Source: Rhizobium sp. BK313 (GTDB lineage Bacteria > Pseudomonadota > Alphaproteobacteria > Rhizobiales > Rhizobiaceae). From it: 64,000 nt of DNA. Below, one piece after another: positions 9,021-18,295 of the stretch. Each line of letters starts with the position of its first letter. Position 1 is the first letter of the stretch. A model generated the notes under the pieces. The model saw nothing but the letters and a program-made list of their open reading frames with translations. It ran no database searches and was not told where the DNA came from. Made by a program: the position numbers and the translations under genes. The DNA lies in assembly GCF_014193655.1 (NCBI RefSeq), contig NZ_JACHZQ010000007.1, positions 248,001 to 312,000 of the forward strand, written 5' to 3'.

Positions 9021-11438
9021 TCATCCGAGATAGGTCTGGGCGAGTAGGTCGGAGAGTCGTTCCAGCTCCCGTTCCAGCCGCTTGTAAACCTCGTCGTTCA
9101 TCGTTTCTGGCGTCATGACGGCCAAGCCCGAATGCAGCCGCATGGCTTCGCGGTAGAACGGCGACATCTGGCCGTTGATGAAGGCGTTGGGCAATTGCTC
9201 CACTTCGCGATGGATCTCGTTCATCTGGAAGAGAATTGAGCGGGGGTTGAGTGGATCAAGCGCCAGGAGGTCGGTCACCGTCAGGCGAGCGGTATTGACG
9301 TTGTAGCGGCGGCGGTGGGTCATGACGCTGTCGCCGATTTCGAGCAGCATGTCGAGCGCGCCATCCGGGGCGTCCGGGCCGGACATGCGCCCGAGCAGGC
9401 GCGTCATATGCAATCCACGCTCGATATATCGGCCGAGCGACAGGAAGCGCCAGCCGGTGAAGCGATACATGTTTTCATGCACGAGACCGGCAAAACCCGC
9501 GAGCTTGCGCAGCAGGATCGTCATGGCGTGGCTGGCGTCGTCGCCGGATTTGACCTTTTCCTTGAAACGGCGGGCGGTCTTGGCAAGGTCGTTCAGCGCC
9601 AGCCAGCCGTCCGGCGAGAAGCGGTCGCGGATGTTGCTGGCGGAGTAGACGGCGCTGTCGATATTGCGCAGCAGGTTTTCCGGCACCGCTTCCTTGGTGT
9701 CGATATCGATGGCTGCGAGATAGGCGCTGACGTCGGCCAGCAGTGGCTGGGTCGGATCGGCGGCTTCGGCAAAGCGCCCGTGCCAGGCGCGCAGGATGCG
9801 CAACGCCCCTTCGGCGCGTTCGATATACCGGCCGAGCCAGAAAAGATTGTCAGCAGCGCGGCTCGGCAGGCTGCCGGGCATGTTGCGAGTAAAGGTCTCT
9901 TCGGCCGGCAACAGCGTGTGACGCTCCACCGGCTTGTCGGAGACGATCCAGACATCGGCAGCGGAACCGCCGGCCTGCATGGCGATGGCGGCGACATCGT
10001 CACCACTGCCGATGCGGGCAAAGCCGCCCGGCATGATCTGCCAGCCGCTTTCGGTGCGGGCGGCAAAGACGCGCAAACTCATCGGTCGCGGCAGCAGCTT
10101 GCCGTTTACCCAGGCGGGCGTCGTGGAGAGCGTGACGACCTCCTGGCCGACCAGCTTGTGGCCGTCCGTCGCCAGCCAGTCGGCAATCGATTCCTTGGCA
10201 GTGGTGCGCAGCGTCGAGCCCAATACAGACTGACCGTTATCGTCGAAGAAGGGCATGCAGGAATAGGCCGGGCCGATCACCATTTTCTCGATGTGCGCGG
10301 CGACATGCTCGCGCTCGGCCTTCTGTCCGCACCACCATGTGGCGATCGATGGCAGCTTGAGGTCTTCACCACGCAGATGCCGGCAGATGGTGGGCATGAA
10401 GGCGAGAAGCGCGCGGGTTTCCAGAATACCGGAACCGAGCGCGTTGACGATGGTGACGGTTTGCGCTCTCAGCGCCTCGACCATGCCGGGCGTGCCGATA
10501 TGGGATTGCTGGTTCAGCTCCAACGGGTCCGCATAGGAAGCGTCGAGGCGCCGCCAGAGCACGCTGATCGGCCTCAAGCCTGCAACGGTACGCACCATCA
10601 GCTGGTCGTTGACGACGGTAATGTCCTCGCCTTCCAGCAGCATGAAGCCGAGATAGCGAGCGATATAGGCGTGTTCGTAGTAGGTCTCGTTGGCAGGCCC
10701 GGGTGTCAAAACGGCGATGCGGTCGGCCGCGCCGCGCTTCACGCCCTGCAAAGCGTCACGGAAGGCGCCGAAGAAGGATGCGAGGCGATGCACTCTCGTC
10801 TCGGCGTAGATATCGGAGAAAGCGCGCGTGGTGGCGACGCGGGTCTCCAGCGCGAAACCGGCGCCTGACGGAGCCTGTGCGCGGTCGGCCAACACCCACC
10901 AATTGCCGTCCGGCCCGCGGCCGATCTCGAAGGCGAGGAAGTGCAGATAGTGCCCGTCTGCGGGCTTGACGCCAACCAGCGGCCGCAGGAATTCCGGATT
11001 GGCGGCGATCAGCGCCGGCGGCAGCAGCCCTTCGTTGACCAGCCGGTTGTCGCCGTAGATATCGGCAATGACCTCTTCGAGCAGGTCGGCGCGCTGGCGC
11101 AGGCCGGCCGACAGCGTCTGCCATTCGCGCTCGTCGATCAGCACGGGAATATGCGAAATCGGCCAGTTGCGTTCGCTGACGCCCGTTGCTCCATAGGCAC
11201 GGTAGAAAACGCCGGCGTCGCGCAGATAGCGGTCGGCGCGGGCGAAACGTTCCAGGAGCTCCTTTTCCGGCATACGGGCCAATGCGGCCAGCAGGTTTTG
11301 CCAGACCGGCCGTACGACACCTTTATTGTCGACCATTTCGTCGGCGACGCCGGGCAGAGCGGAATAGGCAAAGGCCGGATCGTTGCCGATGCCAGCCCTT
11401 ACCTCGTCTCGCCGCTCCGTCGCTGGTTTTTTACCCAT
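9021..11438 (-). CDS. Circularly permuted ATP-grasp / alpha-E domain fusion protein
   Basis: 805 residues in two parts. Residues about 30-480 match the circularly permuted ATP-grasp type 2 family (former DUF404/DUF407), seen in RNWPISHIPVLIDEREWQ, VLTPGPANETYYEHAYIARY and VNALGSGILETRALLAFMP. Residues about 500-805 are an alpha-E helical domain (former DUF403), opening with PSRAADNLFWLGRYIERAE. In many bacteria these are separate adjacent genes; here they are fused. ATP-grasp enzymes form amide or thioester bonds through acyl-phosphates, so a peptide-ligase role is predicted, with alpha-E as a helper domain of unknown activity. It lies 13 bases after the DUF2126 gene and abuts the transglutaminase gene, forming one operon. 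Confidence 0.92.
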   Translation of the reverse strand: MGKKPATERRDEVRAGIGNDPAFAYSALPGVADEMVDNKGVVRPVWQNLLAALARMPEKELLERFARADRYLRDAGVFYRAYGATGVSERNWPISHIPVLIDEREWQTLSAGLRQRADLLEEVIADIYGDNRLVNEGLLPPALIAANPEFLRPLVGVKPADGHYLHFLAFEIGRGPDGNWWVLADRAQAPSGAGFALETRVATTRAFSDIYAETRVHRLASFFGAFRDALQGVKRGAADRIAVLTPGPANETYYEHAYIARYLGFMLLEGEDITVVNDQLMVRTVAGLRPISVLWRRLDASYADPLELNQQSHIGTPGMVEALRAQTVTIVNALGSGILETRALLAFMPTICRHLRGEDLKLPSIATWWCGQKAEREHVAAHIEKMVIGPAYSCMPFFDDNGQSVLGSTLRTTAKESIADWLATDGHKLVGQEVVTLSTTPAWVNGKLLPRPMSLRVFAARTESGWQIMPGGFARIGSGDDVAAIAMQAGGSAADVWIVSDKPVERHTLLPAEETFTRNMPGSLPSRAADNLFWLGRYIERAEGALRILRAWHGRFAEAADPTQPLLADVSAYLAAIDIDTKEAVPENLLRNIDSAVYSASNIRDRFSPDGWLALNDLAKTARRFKEKVKSGDDASHAMTILLRKLAGFAGLVHENMYRFTGWRFLSLGRYIERGLHMTRLLGRMSGPDAPDGALDMLLEIGDSVMTHRRRYNVNTARLTVTDLLALDPLNPRSILFQMNEIHREVEQLPNAFINGQMSPFYREAMRLHSGLAVMTPETMNDEVYKRLERELERLSDLLAQTYLG

Positions 11439-11451
11439 GCGTATTCCCGTT

Positions 11452-14400
11452 TCATACTCCTGTCGGCCGCCGGAGATCGAGCGTCAACGGAAATTCCCCC
11501 GACACTGATTCTGCGCGCAGATTATAGCCGCCCGCCGTATGTCCCCAAGGTTCGAATCGCGCCAGGCGTCGCGCTTCGGCCTCGTTGCCGTTGACGGGGA
11601 AGGTGTCATAGTTCCGGCCGCCCGGATGGGCAACATGGTAGATGCAGCCGCCGATGGAACGCTCCGACCATGTATCATAAATGTCGAAGGTCAACGGTGT
11701 GTCGATCGGCAGAACCGGATGCAGGCCCGAGGCTGGGTGCCACGCCTTGTAACGGACGCCGGCGACGGAGACGCCCGATGTGCCTGTCTGTGTCAGCGGC
11801 ACGGCGCGGCCGTTGCAGGCGACGGTGTAGCGCGAGGAATTACTGGTCTCGAGCCGCACCTGCAGCCGCTCCACCGACGAATCAACATAACGGACGGTGC
11901 CGCCGATCGCGCCTTCTTCGCCCATGACATGCCAGGGTTCCAGGGCCTGGCGCAGTTCCAGTTTGCTGCCCTCATATTCGACTTCTCCGCAGAAGGGAAA
12001 GCGGAATTCGAGCTGCGCCTGGAACCATTCGGGGCGAAGATCGAAGCCGTTTTCCCGGAGGTCCGTGAGTACGTCGAGGAAATCCTGCCAGATATAATGC
12101 GGCAGCATGAAACGGTCGTGTAGCGCCGTGCCCCAGCGGACGAATTTGCCGTCGATCGGGTTGCGCCAGAAGCGGGCGATAAGGGCGCGGACCAACAATT
12201 GCTGGGCGAGGCTCATGCGCGCGTTCGGCGGCATTTCGAAGCCGCGGAGTTCCACTAGGCCAAGGCGACCGGTCGGTCCATCCGGGGAAAACAGCTTGTC
12301 AATGCAGATCTCCGAGCGGTGGGTGTTGCCGCTGGCGTCGGTCAGAAGGTTGCGGAACAGGCGGTCGACAAGCCAGGGCAGCGGCGGGATGCCTCGACCG
12401 GGTGCAGGCACCTGAGCGAGCGCGATTTCCAGTTCGTAGAGGCTGTCGTGGCGCGCCTCGTCTATGCGCGGCGCCTGGCTGGTCGGGCCGATGAACAGGC
12501 CGGAAAAGAGGTAGGAGAGCGAAGGGTGGCGCTGCCAGTGCAATACCAGGCTCTTCAGAAGGTCCGGCCGGCGGAGGAACGGGCTGTCGTTCGGATTGGC
12601 GCCGCCGACGACGACATGATTGCCGCCGCCGGTGCCGGTGTGGCGGCCGTCGATCAGGAATTTGTCGGTGCCGAGGCGCGTCTGCCGAGCCTCTTCATAG
12701 ACCGCGGTGGTGATGTCGACGCATTCCTGCCAGTTCGACGCCGGGTGAATATTGACTTCGATCACACCGGGATCGGGTGCGACGCGGACAACGTTGATGC
12801 GCTCGTCCTGGGGTGGCGGATAGCCTTCGATATGCACCGGCAGTCCGAGTTCCGCCGCCGCATTTTCGGCGGCAGTCAGGAGTTCGAGATAGTGCTCTAT
12901 CTGTTCGACCGGCGGCATGAAGACACAGAGCCGGCCGTCGCGCGGCTCGACCGAGATCGCGGTGCGCACCGCGCCGCCGATTTCGCCGAGCGTCTGCTCG
13001 ACCCGCGATTGCGCGCTTTCGTCCGCCTGGAAAGAGGCTTCCGGCATAGCGCGCCCGGCAGGCACGATCACATCCGGCAGAGGTGTGCGCGGGATGGAGG
13101 GATCGGCGGTATGGATATAGGGATAACGCGACGGCGGCACGTATGGCAGGGTGCCGAGCGGCAGGCGATAGCCGACCGGGGAATCGCCCGGCACCAGGAA
13201 AATCTTGCCGCGGCGGGTGCGCCATTTTTCGCTGACCCAGCGCGTGCGGCTGGCGCGCGCATTCCAGGCCTGCACGGGTAGGATATAGCCGGTCGCCGTC
13301 GTCAGACCGCGTTCGAAGACGCGGGCGATGCGGCTGCGTTCCTCCGGGTCCTTCAGTTTCGAATTGGACGGATCGACATTTTCCGGCAGGCTGCCTTCCT
13401 TGATGATCCATTCGGCCGGGTCTTCATAGGCCGGCTGAACCATATCGGGCGCGATCGCCAATTCCTTCGCAATCGCGGTCAGAAGCTTACCGGCGTCGTC
13501 CGCACTCGCGCCGGTCTTAGCAGTCTCTTCGGCAATCAAAGCAGGATTTTGCCAGACTGGCCTGCCGTCCTTGCGCCAGTAGAGCGAGAAGGTCCAGCGC
13601 GGCAGGCTCTCGCCCGGATACCATTTGCCTTGGCCGTAATGCAGGAAGCCGCCGGGCGCGAAGCGATCGCGTAGGCGACGAACCAATTGATCGGCCCTGT
13701 CGCGCTTTGTCGGGCCGACGGCGGCGGTGTTCCATTCTTCCGACTGGAAATCGTCGATCGAGATGAAGGTAGGCTCGCCGCCCATGGTCAGGCGCACGTC
13801 ATCGCTTTTCAGGATGCCGTCGACTTCCTGGCCGAGCGCATTCAGCGCTTCCCAACTTTCATCGGAGAAGGGCTTGGTGATGCGCGGATGCTCGGCAACG
13901 CGGGCGACCTTCATGGCAAAGTCGAACTCGGTTTTGGCTTCGCCAAAATAACCGCCGGAGATCGGTGCTGCGTTGCGGTAGTGCGGCGTGGCGGCAAGCG
14001 GAATATGGCTTTCGCCGGTCAGTAGGCCCGAGGTCGGGTCGAGGCCGACCCAGCCGGCGCCGGGAAGATAGACCTCAGCCCAGGCATGCAGGTCGGTGAA
14101 GTCGTATTCCGTGCCCGAGGGGCCGTCGAGCGCCTTCAGATCCGGCGTGAGCTGAATGAGATAGCCGGAGACGAAGCGGGCGGCGAGGCCAAGATGGCGG
14201 AGAAGCTGGACGAGCAACCAACTCGTATCGCGACAGGACCCTTTTGCCTTTTCCAGCGTCTCCTCGGGCGTTTGCACGCCGGTTTCCAGGCGGATGACAT
14301 AGCCGATCTCATGCTGCAGCCGCGCGTTGAGGCCGACGACCATGTCGACAGTGCGCTGCTCGGAGCGGTCCAGCGTTGCAAGGAGGGCCGCAAGGCGCGG

Positions 14401-14772
14401 CCCCGGCTCCTCCGGCTTCATGTAGATCGACAGATCTTCGCGCATCGTCTCGGGATAATCGAAAGGCCACTTGGTAGCCTCCTCTTCGACGAAGAAGTCG
14501 AAGGGATTGTAGACCGTCATGTCGGCAACGAGATCGACCTCGATCTTCAGCTCGGTCACCGGATCGGGAAAGACGAAGCGAGCGAGATAATTGCCGTAGG
14601 GGTCCTGCTGCAGATTCACGAAATGATTGGAGGGGGTCACCTTTAGCGAATGGCTGAGGACGTGCGTCTTGGAATGTGGAGCGGGTTTCAAGCGAATGAT
14701 TTGAGGGCCGAGGCGGACCGGATTGTCGTATTTGTAATGGGTGAGATGATAAATACTTGCTTTGATCGCCAT
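11452..14772 (-). CDS. Large transglutaminase-like / DUF2126 protein
   Basis: 1106 residues. The first ~290 form a bacterial transglutaminase-like module: beta N-domain (SIYHLTHYKYDNPVRLGPQI) and core triad Cys in AKGSCRDTSWLL (near 180), His in DLHAWAEVYLPG (near 228) and Asp in VGLDPTSGLL (near 243). The remaining ~800 residues match DUF2126, with conserved stretches such as RLTMGGEPTFISIDD and HTGTGGGNHVVVGG. It is the first gene of the three-gene unit. DUF2126 has been suggested to be ligase-like from sequence context; no biochemical role is established to my knowledge. The Shine-Dalgarno (AAAGAGAAAT) is weak but the start agrees with the family N-terminus. Confidence 0.92.
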   Translation of the reverse strand: MAIKASIYHLTHYKYDNPVRLGPQIIRLKPAPHSKTHVLSHSLKVTPSNHFVNLQQDPYGNYLARFVFPDPVTELKIEVDLVADMTVYNPFDFFVEEEATKWPFDYPETMREDLSIYMKPEEPGPRLAALLATLDRSEQRTVDMVVGLNARLQHEIGYVIRLETGVQTPEETLEKAKGSCRDTSWLLVQLLRHLGLAARFVSGYLIQLTPDLKALDGPSGTEYDFTDLHAWAEVYLPGAGWVGLDPTSGLLTGESHIPLAATPHYRNAAPISGGYFGEAKTEFDFAMKVARVAEHPRITKPFSDESWEALNALGQEVDGILKSDDVRLTMGGEPTFISIDDFQSEEWNTAAVGPTKRDRADQLVRRLRDRFAPGGFLHYGQGKWYPGESLPRWTFSLYWRKDGRPVWQNPALIAEETAKTGASADDAGKLLTAIAKELAIAPDMVQPAYEDPAEWIIKEGSLPENVDPSNSKLKDPEERSRIARVFERGLTTATGYILPVQAWNARASRTRWVSEKWRTRRGKIFLVPGDSPVGYRLPLGTLPYVPPSRYPYIHTADPSIPRTPLPDVIVPAGRAMPEASFQADESAQSRVEQTLGEIGGAVRTAISVEPRDGRLCVFMPPVEQIEHYLELLTAAENAAAELGLPVHIEGYPPPQDERINVVRVAPDPGVIEVNIHPASNWQECVDITTAVYEEARQTRLGTDKFLIDGRHTGTGGGNHVVVGGANPNDSPFLRRPDLLKSLVLHWQRHPSLSYLFSGLFIGPTSQAPRIDEARHDSLYELEIALAQVPAPGRGIPPLPWLVDRLFRNLLTDASGNTHRSEICIDKLFSPDGPTGRLGLVELRGFEMPPNARMSLAQQLLVRALIARFWRNPIDGKFVRWGTALHDRFMLPHYIWQDFLDVLTDLRENGFDLRPEWFQAQLEFRFPFCGEVEYEGSKLELRQALEPWHVMGEEGAIGGTVRYVDSSVERLQVRLETSNSSRYTVACNGRAVPLTQTGTSGVSVAGVRYKAWHPASGLHPVLPIDTPLTFDIYDTWSERSIGGCIYHVAHPGGRNYDTFPVNGNEAEARRLARFEPWGHTAGGYNLRAESVSGEFPLTLDLRRPTGV

Positions 14773-14862
14773 ATTTCTCTTTGCCTAGCTCGCATCGTTG
14801 TGCGGCATTTGCTGTTCCCGTCAGCAGTGTGTGCAATGCAGCGGAAGAATGCAAGGCATCTA
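14773..14862. promoter_or_regulatory. Upstream region of the transglutaminase/ATP-grasp operon
   Basis: About 90 bases between the operon start and the repeat element must hold the operon promoter and leader unless transcription starts inside the repeat. I see no convincing -35/-10 pair; a GGAAC exists on the minus strand but lacks a correctly spaced TT, so an EcfG promoter is not supported. Confidence 0.3.
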
Positions 14863-14954
14863 AAGCGCATAGCGATCTCTGGGATTCGCTTCAGGCTTTC
14901 GATTTTGCGCATGTCGTCATCGCAAAACCGCTGCGCACTTTTGCGCGACATGCT
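14863..14954. repeat. RIME-like intergenic palindromic repeat
   Basis: The core 14909-14953 is a nested inverted repeat: GCATGTCG ... CGCAAAAC ... TTTTGCG CGACATGC, flanked by an AAAGCGC-type arm. This layout is familiar from the Rhizobium intergenic mosaic elements found in many copies in rhizobial chromosomes. It sits between the DUF2126 gene start and the manC terminator, as expected for such elements. Assignment is from remembered consensus, not a search. Confidence 0.6.
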
Positions 14955-14995
14955 TTGGGCGGTCAATCAGAGCCATTCCACATAGTGCCAAAATA

Positions 14996-15023
14996 AAAGC
15001 GGCGAGCATTTGCCCGCCGCTTT
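14996..15023 (-). terminator. Terminator of the manC-type gene
   Basis: AAAGCGGCG / CGCCGCTTT stem, extendable by four pairs with one mismatch, followed on the minus strand by TTTTATTTT. It lies 22 bases past the stop codon. Confidence 0.85.
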
Positions 15024-15045
15024 GAAATCGATGCCGTCGAAAACC

Positions 15046-16473
15046 TCAGCTTCGGCCGAACTCATCGACCAGGCGGATGATATCGTCTTCGCCGAGATAG
15101 GAGCCAGTCTGCACTTCGATCAGTTCCAGCAGGATCTTGCCGGGATTGGAAAGGCGATGCACTTCGCCGAGCGGAATATAGATCGACTCGTTTTCACGCA
15201 GCATCTGCACGTGTTCGCCGACGGTCACTTCAGCGGTGCCCTTGACGACGATCCAATGTTCGGAACGGTGGTGATGTTTCTGCAGCGACAGCTTCTTGCC
15301 GGGCAGGACGAAGATGCGCTTCACCTGGAAACGCTCGCCGTTCAGGACCGACGTATAGCCGCCCCACGGGCGATAGGACGTCGGATGCGTCTCGGTGAGC
15401 TTGGCCGTCATCTTCTGGCTGGCGAGCAACTTGACCAGCTTGCCGACTTCCTGGCTGTCCTTGAGATGGCCGACATAGACGGCGTCTTCGCTGGCGATGA
15501 CGGCGACGTCCTCCATCCCCTGCACGGCGAGATGGACGCCATGCGTCATGACAAGCGAGTTCTTGGTGTTGACCAGCGTCGTGTCGCCGGCAGCCACATT
15601 GCCGTTTTCGTCGCGCTTGCCGACCTTCCAGACCGAATCCCAGCTGCCGAGATCCGACCAGGTGAAGGGCGAGGGGACGACGGCCGCATTTGCCGTCTTC
15701 TCCATCAGTGCGTAGTCGATGGAGATATCGGGGCTCTTGACGAAGGCCTCAGTGTCGAGACGGGTGAAATCGAGATCGCGTGTTGCCTTCGAGACCGCCT
15801 TGCTGGCGGCTTTTTCGACCTCAGGCGCGTATTCGTGCATTTCCGAGAGAAGCTGGCCGGCAGAGAACATGAACATTCCGGAGTTCCAATAGAACCCGCC
15901 GCTGGCGATCATTGCCTCGGCCTTTTCCAAGGCGGGCTTTTCGACGAAACGCTTGACCGCATGTGCGCCGGTCGAAAGTGCCTTGCCGCTCTCGATATAG
16001 CCGTAGCCGGTCGCCGGCTCGGTCGGCGCAATGCCGAAGGTCACGAGCTTGCCTTCGAGCGCGGTATCGCGGGCGGTGCGAACGCAATCGTAATAGATGG
16101 CGTTGGCGTCGATCTCGTAATCGGATCCGAGGACGTGCATCGTCGCGTCCTTGCCGAAGAGTTCTGTGACGAGCGTGGCGGCTGCGGCAACGGCAGCAGC
16201 GGTGTTGCGGGCAACCGGCTCCAGCAGGACCGCGGCCAGCTTCAGGCCGAGTTCACGCGCCTGCTCGGCAACGAGGAAGCGAAACTCTTCATTGGTGAGT
16301 ACGATAGGAGCTTCGTAAAGCTCTGGATCAGAGACGCGCGTCAAAGTGCTCTGGAAGAGCGTCTTGTCACCGATGAACTGGATGAATTGCTTCGGCGCGC
16401 AAGCGCGCGATAGCGGCCATAACCGTGTTCCCTTGCCTCCGGCCATGATCACTGGGACGATTTTGGCTGCCAT
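15046..16473 (-). CDS. manC: Mannose-1-phosphate guanylyltransferase / mannose-6-phosphate isomerase
   Basis: Bifunctional enzyme supplying GDP-mannose for surface polysaccharides. 475 residues: the N-terminal nucleotidyltransferase domain opens VPVIMAGGKGTRLWPLSR, and the C-terminal cupin-type type II phosphomannose isomerase domain contains RPWGGYTSVL, FVLPGKKLSLQKHHHRSEHW and SIYIPLGEVHRLSNPG. The ATG at 16473 is preceded by AGGAGAGAGG and matches the family N-terminus; the frame stays open nine codons further upstream without a good ribosome site. It is a single-gene unit with its own terminator. Rhizobial copies also appear under the names noeJ or xanB. Confidence 0.95.
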   Translation of the reverse strand: MAAKIVPVIMAGGKGTRLWPLSRACAPKQFIQFIGDKTLFQSTLTRVSDPELYEAPIVLTNEEFRFLVAEQARELGLKLAAVLLEPVARNTAAAVAAAATLVTELFGKDATMHVLGSDYEIDANAIYYDCVRTARDTALEGKLVTFGIAPTEPATGYGYIESGKALSTGAHAVKRFVEKPALEKAEAMIASGGFYWNSGMFMFSAGQLLSEMHEYAPEVEKAASKAVSKATRDLDFTRLDTEAFVKSPDISIDYALMEKTANAAVVPSPFTWSDLGSWDSVWKVGKRDENGNVAAGDTTLVNTKNSLVMTHGVHLAVQGMEDVAVIASEDAVYVGHLKDSQEVGKLVKLLASQKMTAKLTETHPTSYRPWGGYTSVLNGERFQVKRIFVLPGKKLSLQKHHHRSEHWIVVKGTAEVTVGEHVQMLRENESIYIPLGEVHRLSNPGKILLELIEVQTGSYLGEDDIIRLVDEFGRS

Positions 16474-16720
16474 ATCTTGCCTCTCTCCTAGACACTTCAT
16501 TCAAGAACGCTTCGCGGACATCTGCAACATATGCGATTGCCGCGTTCGTCCTTTAAACAACTGGCTTTCGCCATTGCGATATTTTTCAGGAAAACACCAG
16601 TGCGAATTACCATCGGCTGCGAACATTCGTCGATCTTAGTGAGGAAATTCTAACAATCAAAGTCATGCTTCGGTTGAGAGACCAGATCCGTGTTGCGGGA
16701 ATTTTTCATCGAAAGGCGTA

Positions 16721-16751
16721 GGTGTTGCCGCTATTTCGATGCGGCAACACC
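16721..16751 (-). terminator. Perfect hairpin after the DUF475 gene
   Basis: An 11 bp perfect stem GGTGTTGCCGC / GCGGCAACACC with a nine-base loop lies 14 bases past the DUF475 stop. It lacks a T run, so it may act as a weak terminator or 3'-end stabiliser. Confidence 0.5.
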
Positions 16752-16764
16752 ATGGATCATTTTG

Positions 16765-17865
16765 TCAGGCCTTGGCTCTGTCGCGGGGCTCTTCATGCGC
16801 TGGGTCATGCTCGACGCCGTTGCGCTTGTTGTAGCGGATCGACGACCAAAGGGAGATGCCGATCAGTGCCGCGCCGCCGAGGCCGGTAATCACTTCGGGA
16901 ATATGCATGAGCGTTTGTACATACATGATCACCGAAAGAATCAGGATGGCGTAGAAAGCCCCGTGTTCCAGATAGCGATAGTGGGCGAGCGTGCCTTTTT
17001 CCACGAGCATGATCGTCATCGAGCGCACATACATTGCGCCGATACCGAGACCGATGGCGATGATGAAGAGGTTCTGAGTGAGCGCGAAAGCGCCGATGAC
17101 GCCGTCGAAGGAGAAGCTGGCATCAAGGATTTCCAGATAGAGGAAGGCTCCGAGACCACCCCTGGCAGCGGCGCTCATCGTCTTTTGCGAGGCATCCAAA
17201 AAGCCGCTGAGGACCTCTACCAGAAGAAAGGTCAGCAGACCGTAGACGGCGGAATAAAGGAATGTCGTCGCATCCTCGCCGCCGAGCAGAGAGGCGAAAA
17301 TCAGAACGAGGATCAGCACGAAGGCGATCTCGATGCCTTTGACGGTGGCAAAACGCGCCATCGTCTTTTCGACAAAGGCGATCCAGTGCACATCCTTCTC
17401 GTGATTGAAGAAATAGGTAAGGCCGACCATCATCAGGAAAGTGCCGCCGAAAGCGGCAATAGGCAGATGAGCGTCATGCATAATCGCGGCATATTGCTCC
17501 GGTTCCGCAGCCGCGAGCTTCAGCGCTTCCCAAGGATTGATATGGGCGGCAACGGCGACGATCGCCAGCGGAAAGACGATGCGCATGCCGAAGACGGCGA
17601 TGACGATGCCCCAGGTCAAGAAGCGATGCTGCCAGAGCGGCGTCATCTCTTTCAGCTTGTTGGCATTGACGATGGCATTGTCGAAGGAGAGCGAAATCTC
17701 CAGCACGGCCAGTACCGCGCAGATGAAGAACGCGGTCGCCAAGCCGCCAAGCGTGCCGGTCATGTTCCAGCCGAGCACTCCGCCCAGGATAAGACCGGCG
17801 ACCGTGACGATGAAAGCCCAACCGAAATAGCCGAGCGTGGATTTGGAAGGAGAGGATTGCGTCAT
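16765..17865 (-). CDS. DUF475 (TerC-like) integral membrane protein
   Basis: 366 residues with about eight to nine hydrophobic helices. The motif EISLSFDNAIVNANKL (residues ~56-71) and the later LDASFSFDGVIGAFALT are the paired acidic SFDNA / SFDG motifs of the TerC/DUF475 superfamily, whose members are linked to metal-ion (often manganese) efflux or tellurite resistance. The C-terminus EHDPAHEEPRDRAKA is polar and cytoplasmic-like. The gene stands alone. Transport specificity cannot be read from sequence; no manganese riboswitch (yybP-ykoY) was recognised upstream. Confidence 0.9.
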   Translation of the reverse strand: MTQSSPSKSTLGYFGWAFIVTVAGLILGGVLGWNMTGTLGGLATAFFICAVLAVLEISLSFDNAIVNANKLKEMTPLWQHRFLTWGIVIAVFGMRIVFPLAIVAVAAHINPWEALKLAAAEPEQYAAIMHDAHLPIAAFGGTFLMMVGLTYFFNHEKDVHWIAFVEKTMARFATVKGIEIAFVLILVLIFASLLGGEDATTFLYSAVYGLLTFLLVEVLSGFLDASQKTMSAAARGGLGAFLYLEILDASFSFDGVIGAFALTQNLFIIAIGLGIGAMYVRSMTIMLVEKGTLAHYRYLEHGAFYAILILSVIMYVQTLMHIPEVITGLGGAALIGISLWSSIRYNKRNGVEHDPAHEEPRDRAKA

Positions 17866-18171
17866 CGACGCACCTCGTGAACAACGGACAAACTGTATCT
17901 GGACTCAAGGCGCAGCCGCATACCGGAGACGGCATGCGGGCGAGGCATGGTCAAACTAGTCATGAAAAGAAATCCGCCGGCTCATCTGCAGGCGGTACCG
18001 ACATCGCGAGAGCGCCGTTAAAACTCTCGCCAGAGGGGCCCGGCACCAAAGTTCACTCCGCAGCCGATGTCAGAAGGTGCGGACGTGCTACCATTAGTTA
18101 GTGAAATTATGGCGCCCGTCAAGAGCGTACGCCGTTCGATACCTGTCGCCGCCGGCAGAACAGGATTTTCC
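17866..18171. other. Intergenic stretch without recognisable gene
   Basis: Between the divergently arranged DUF475 gene and the EcfG-type promoter. It should contain the DUF475 promoter close to 17880. I see no open frame with a ribosome site and no RNA signature. Confidence 0.4.
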
Positions 18172-18197
18172 GGAACCAAACTGAGAAGGGAGCGTTT
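18172..18197 (+). promoter_or_regulatory. EcfG/RpoE2-type general stress promoter
   Basis: GGAAC at 18172-18176, exactly 18 bases, then TT at 18195-18196 (inside GCGTTT). This matches the alphaproteobacterial general-stress sigma factor consensus GGAAC-N18-TT. It is about 100 bases upstream of the 82-residue small gene and oriented toward it. Confidence 0.7.
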
Positions 18198-18295
18198 GGC
18201 CTTAAGGCGGGCAGGGCGATGTCCGTTGCGAGGCAGATCCCCACAATGGCGGATTTTATTGTCGGATAGAGAGCAGCGGCCAAGGAGGACCTTCC

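Noticed and set aside
12319..13281. 320-codon open frame antisense to the DUF2126 gene
   Set aside because: Shadow of a recognised protein, no start signals.
14811..14815. GGAAC on the minus strand before the DUF2126 gene as an EcfG promoter
   Set aside because: No TT at the required 18-base spacing, and too close to the start codon.
17877..18101. Small plus-strand frame after the DUF475 gene
   Set aside because: No ribosome site and no conserved-looking sequence.
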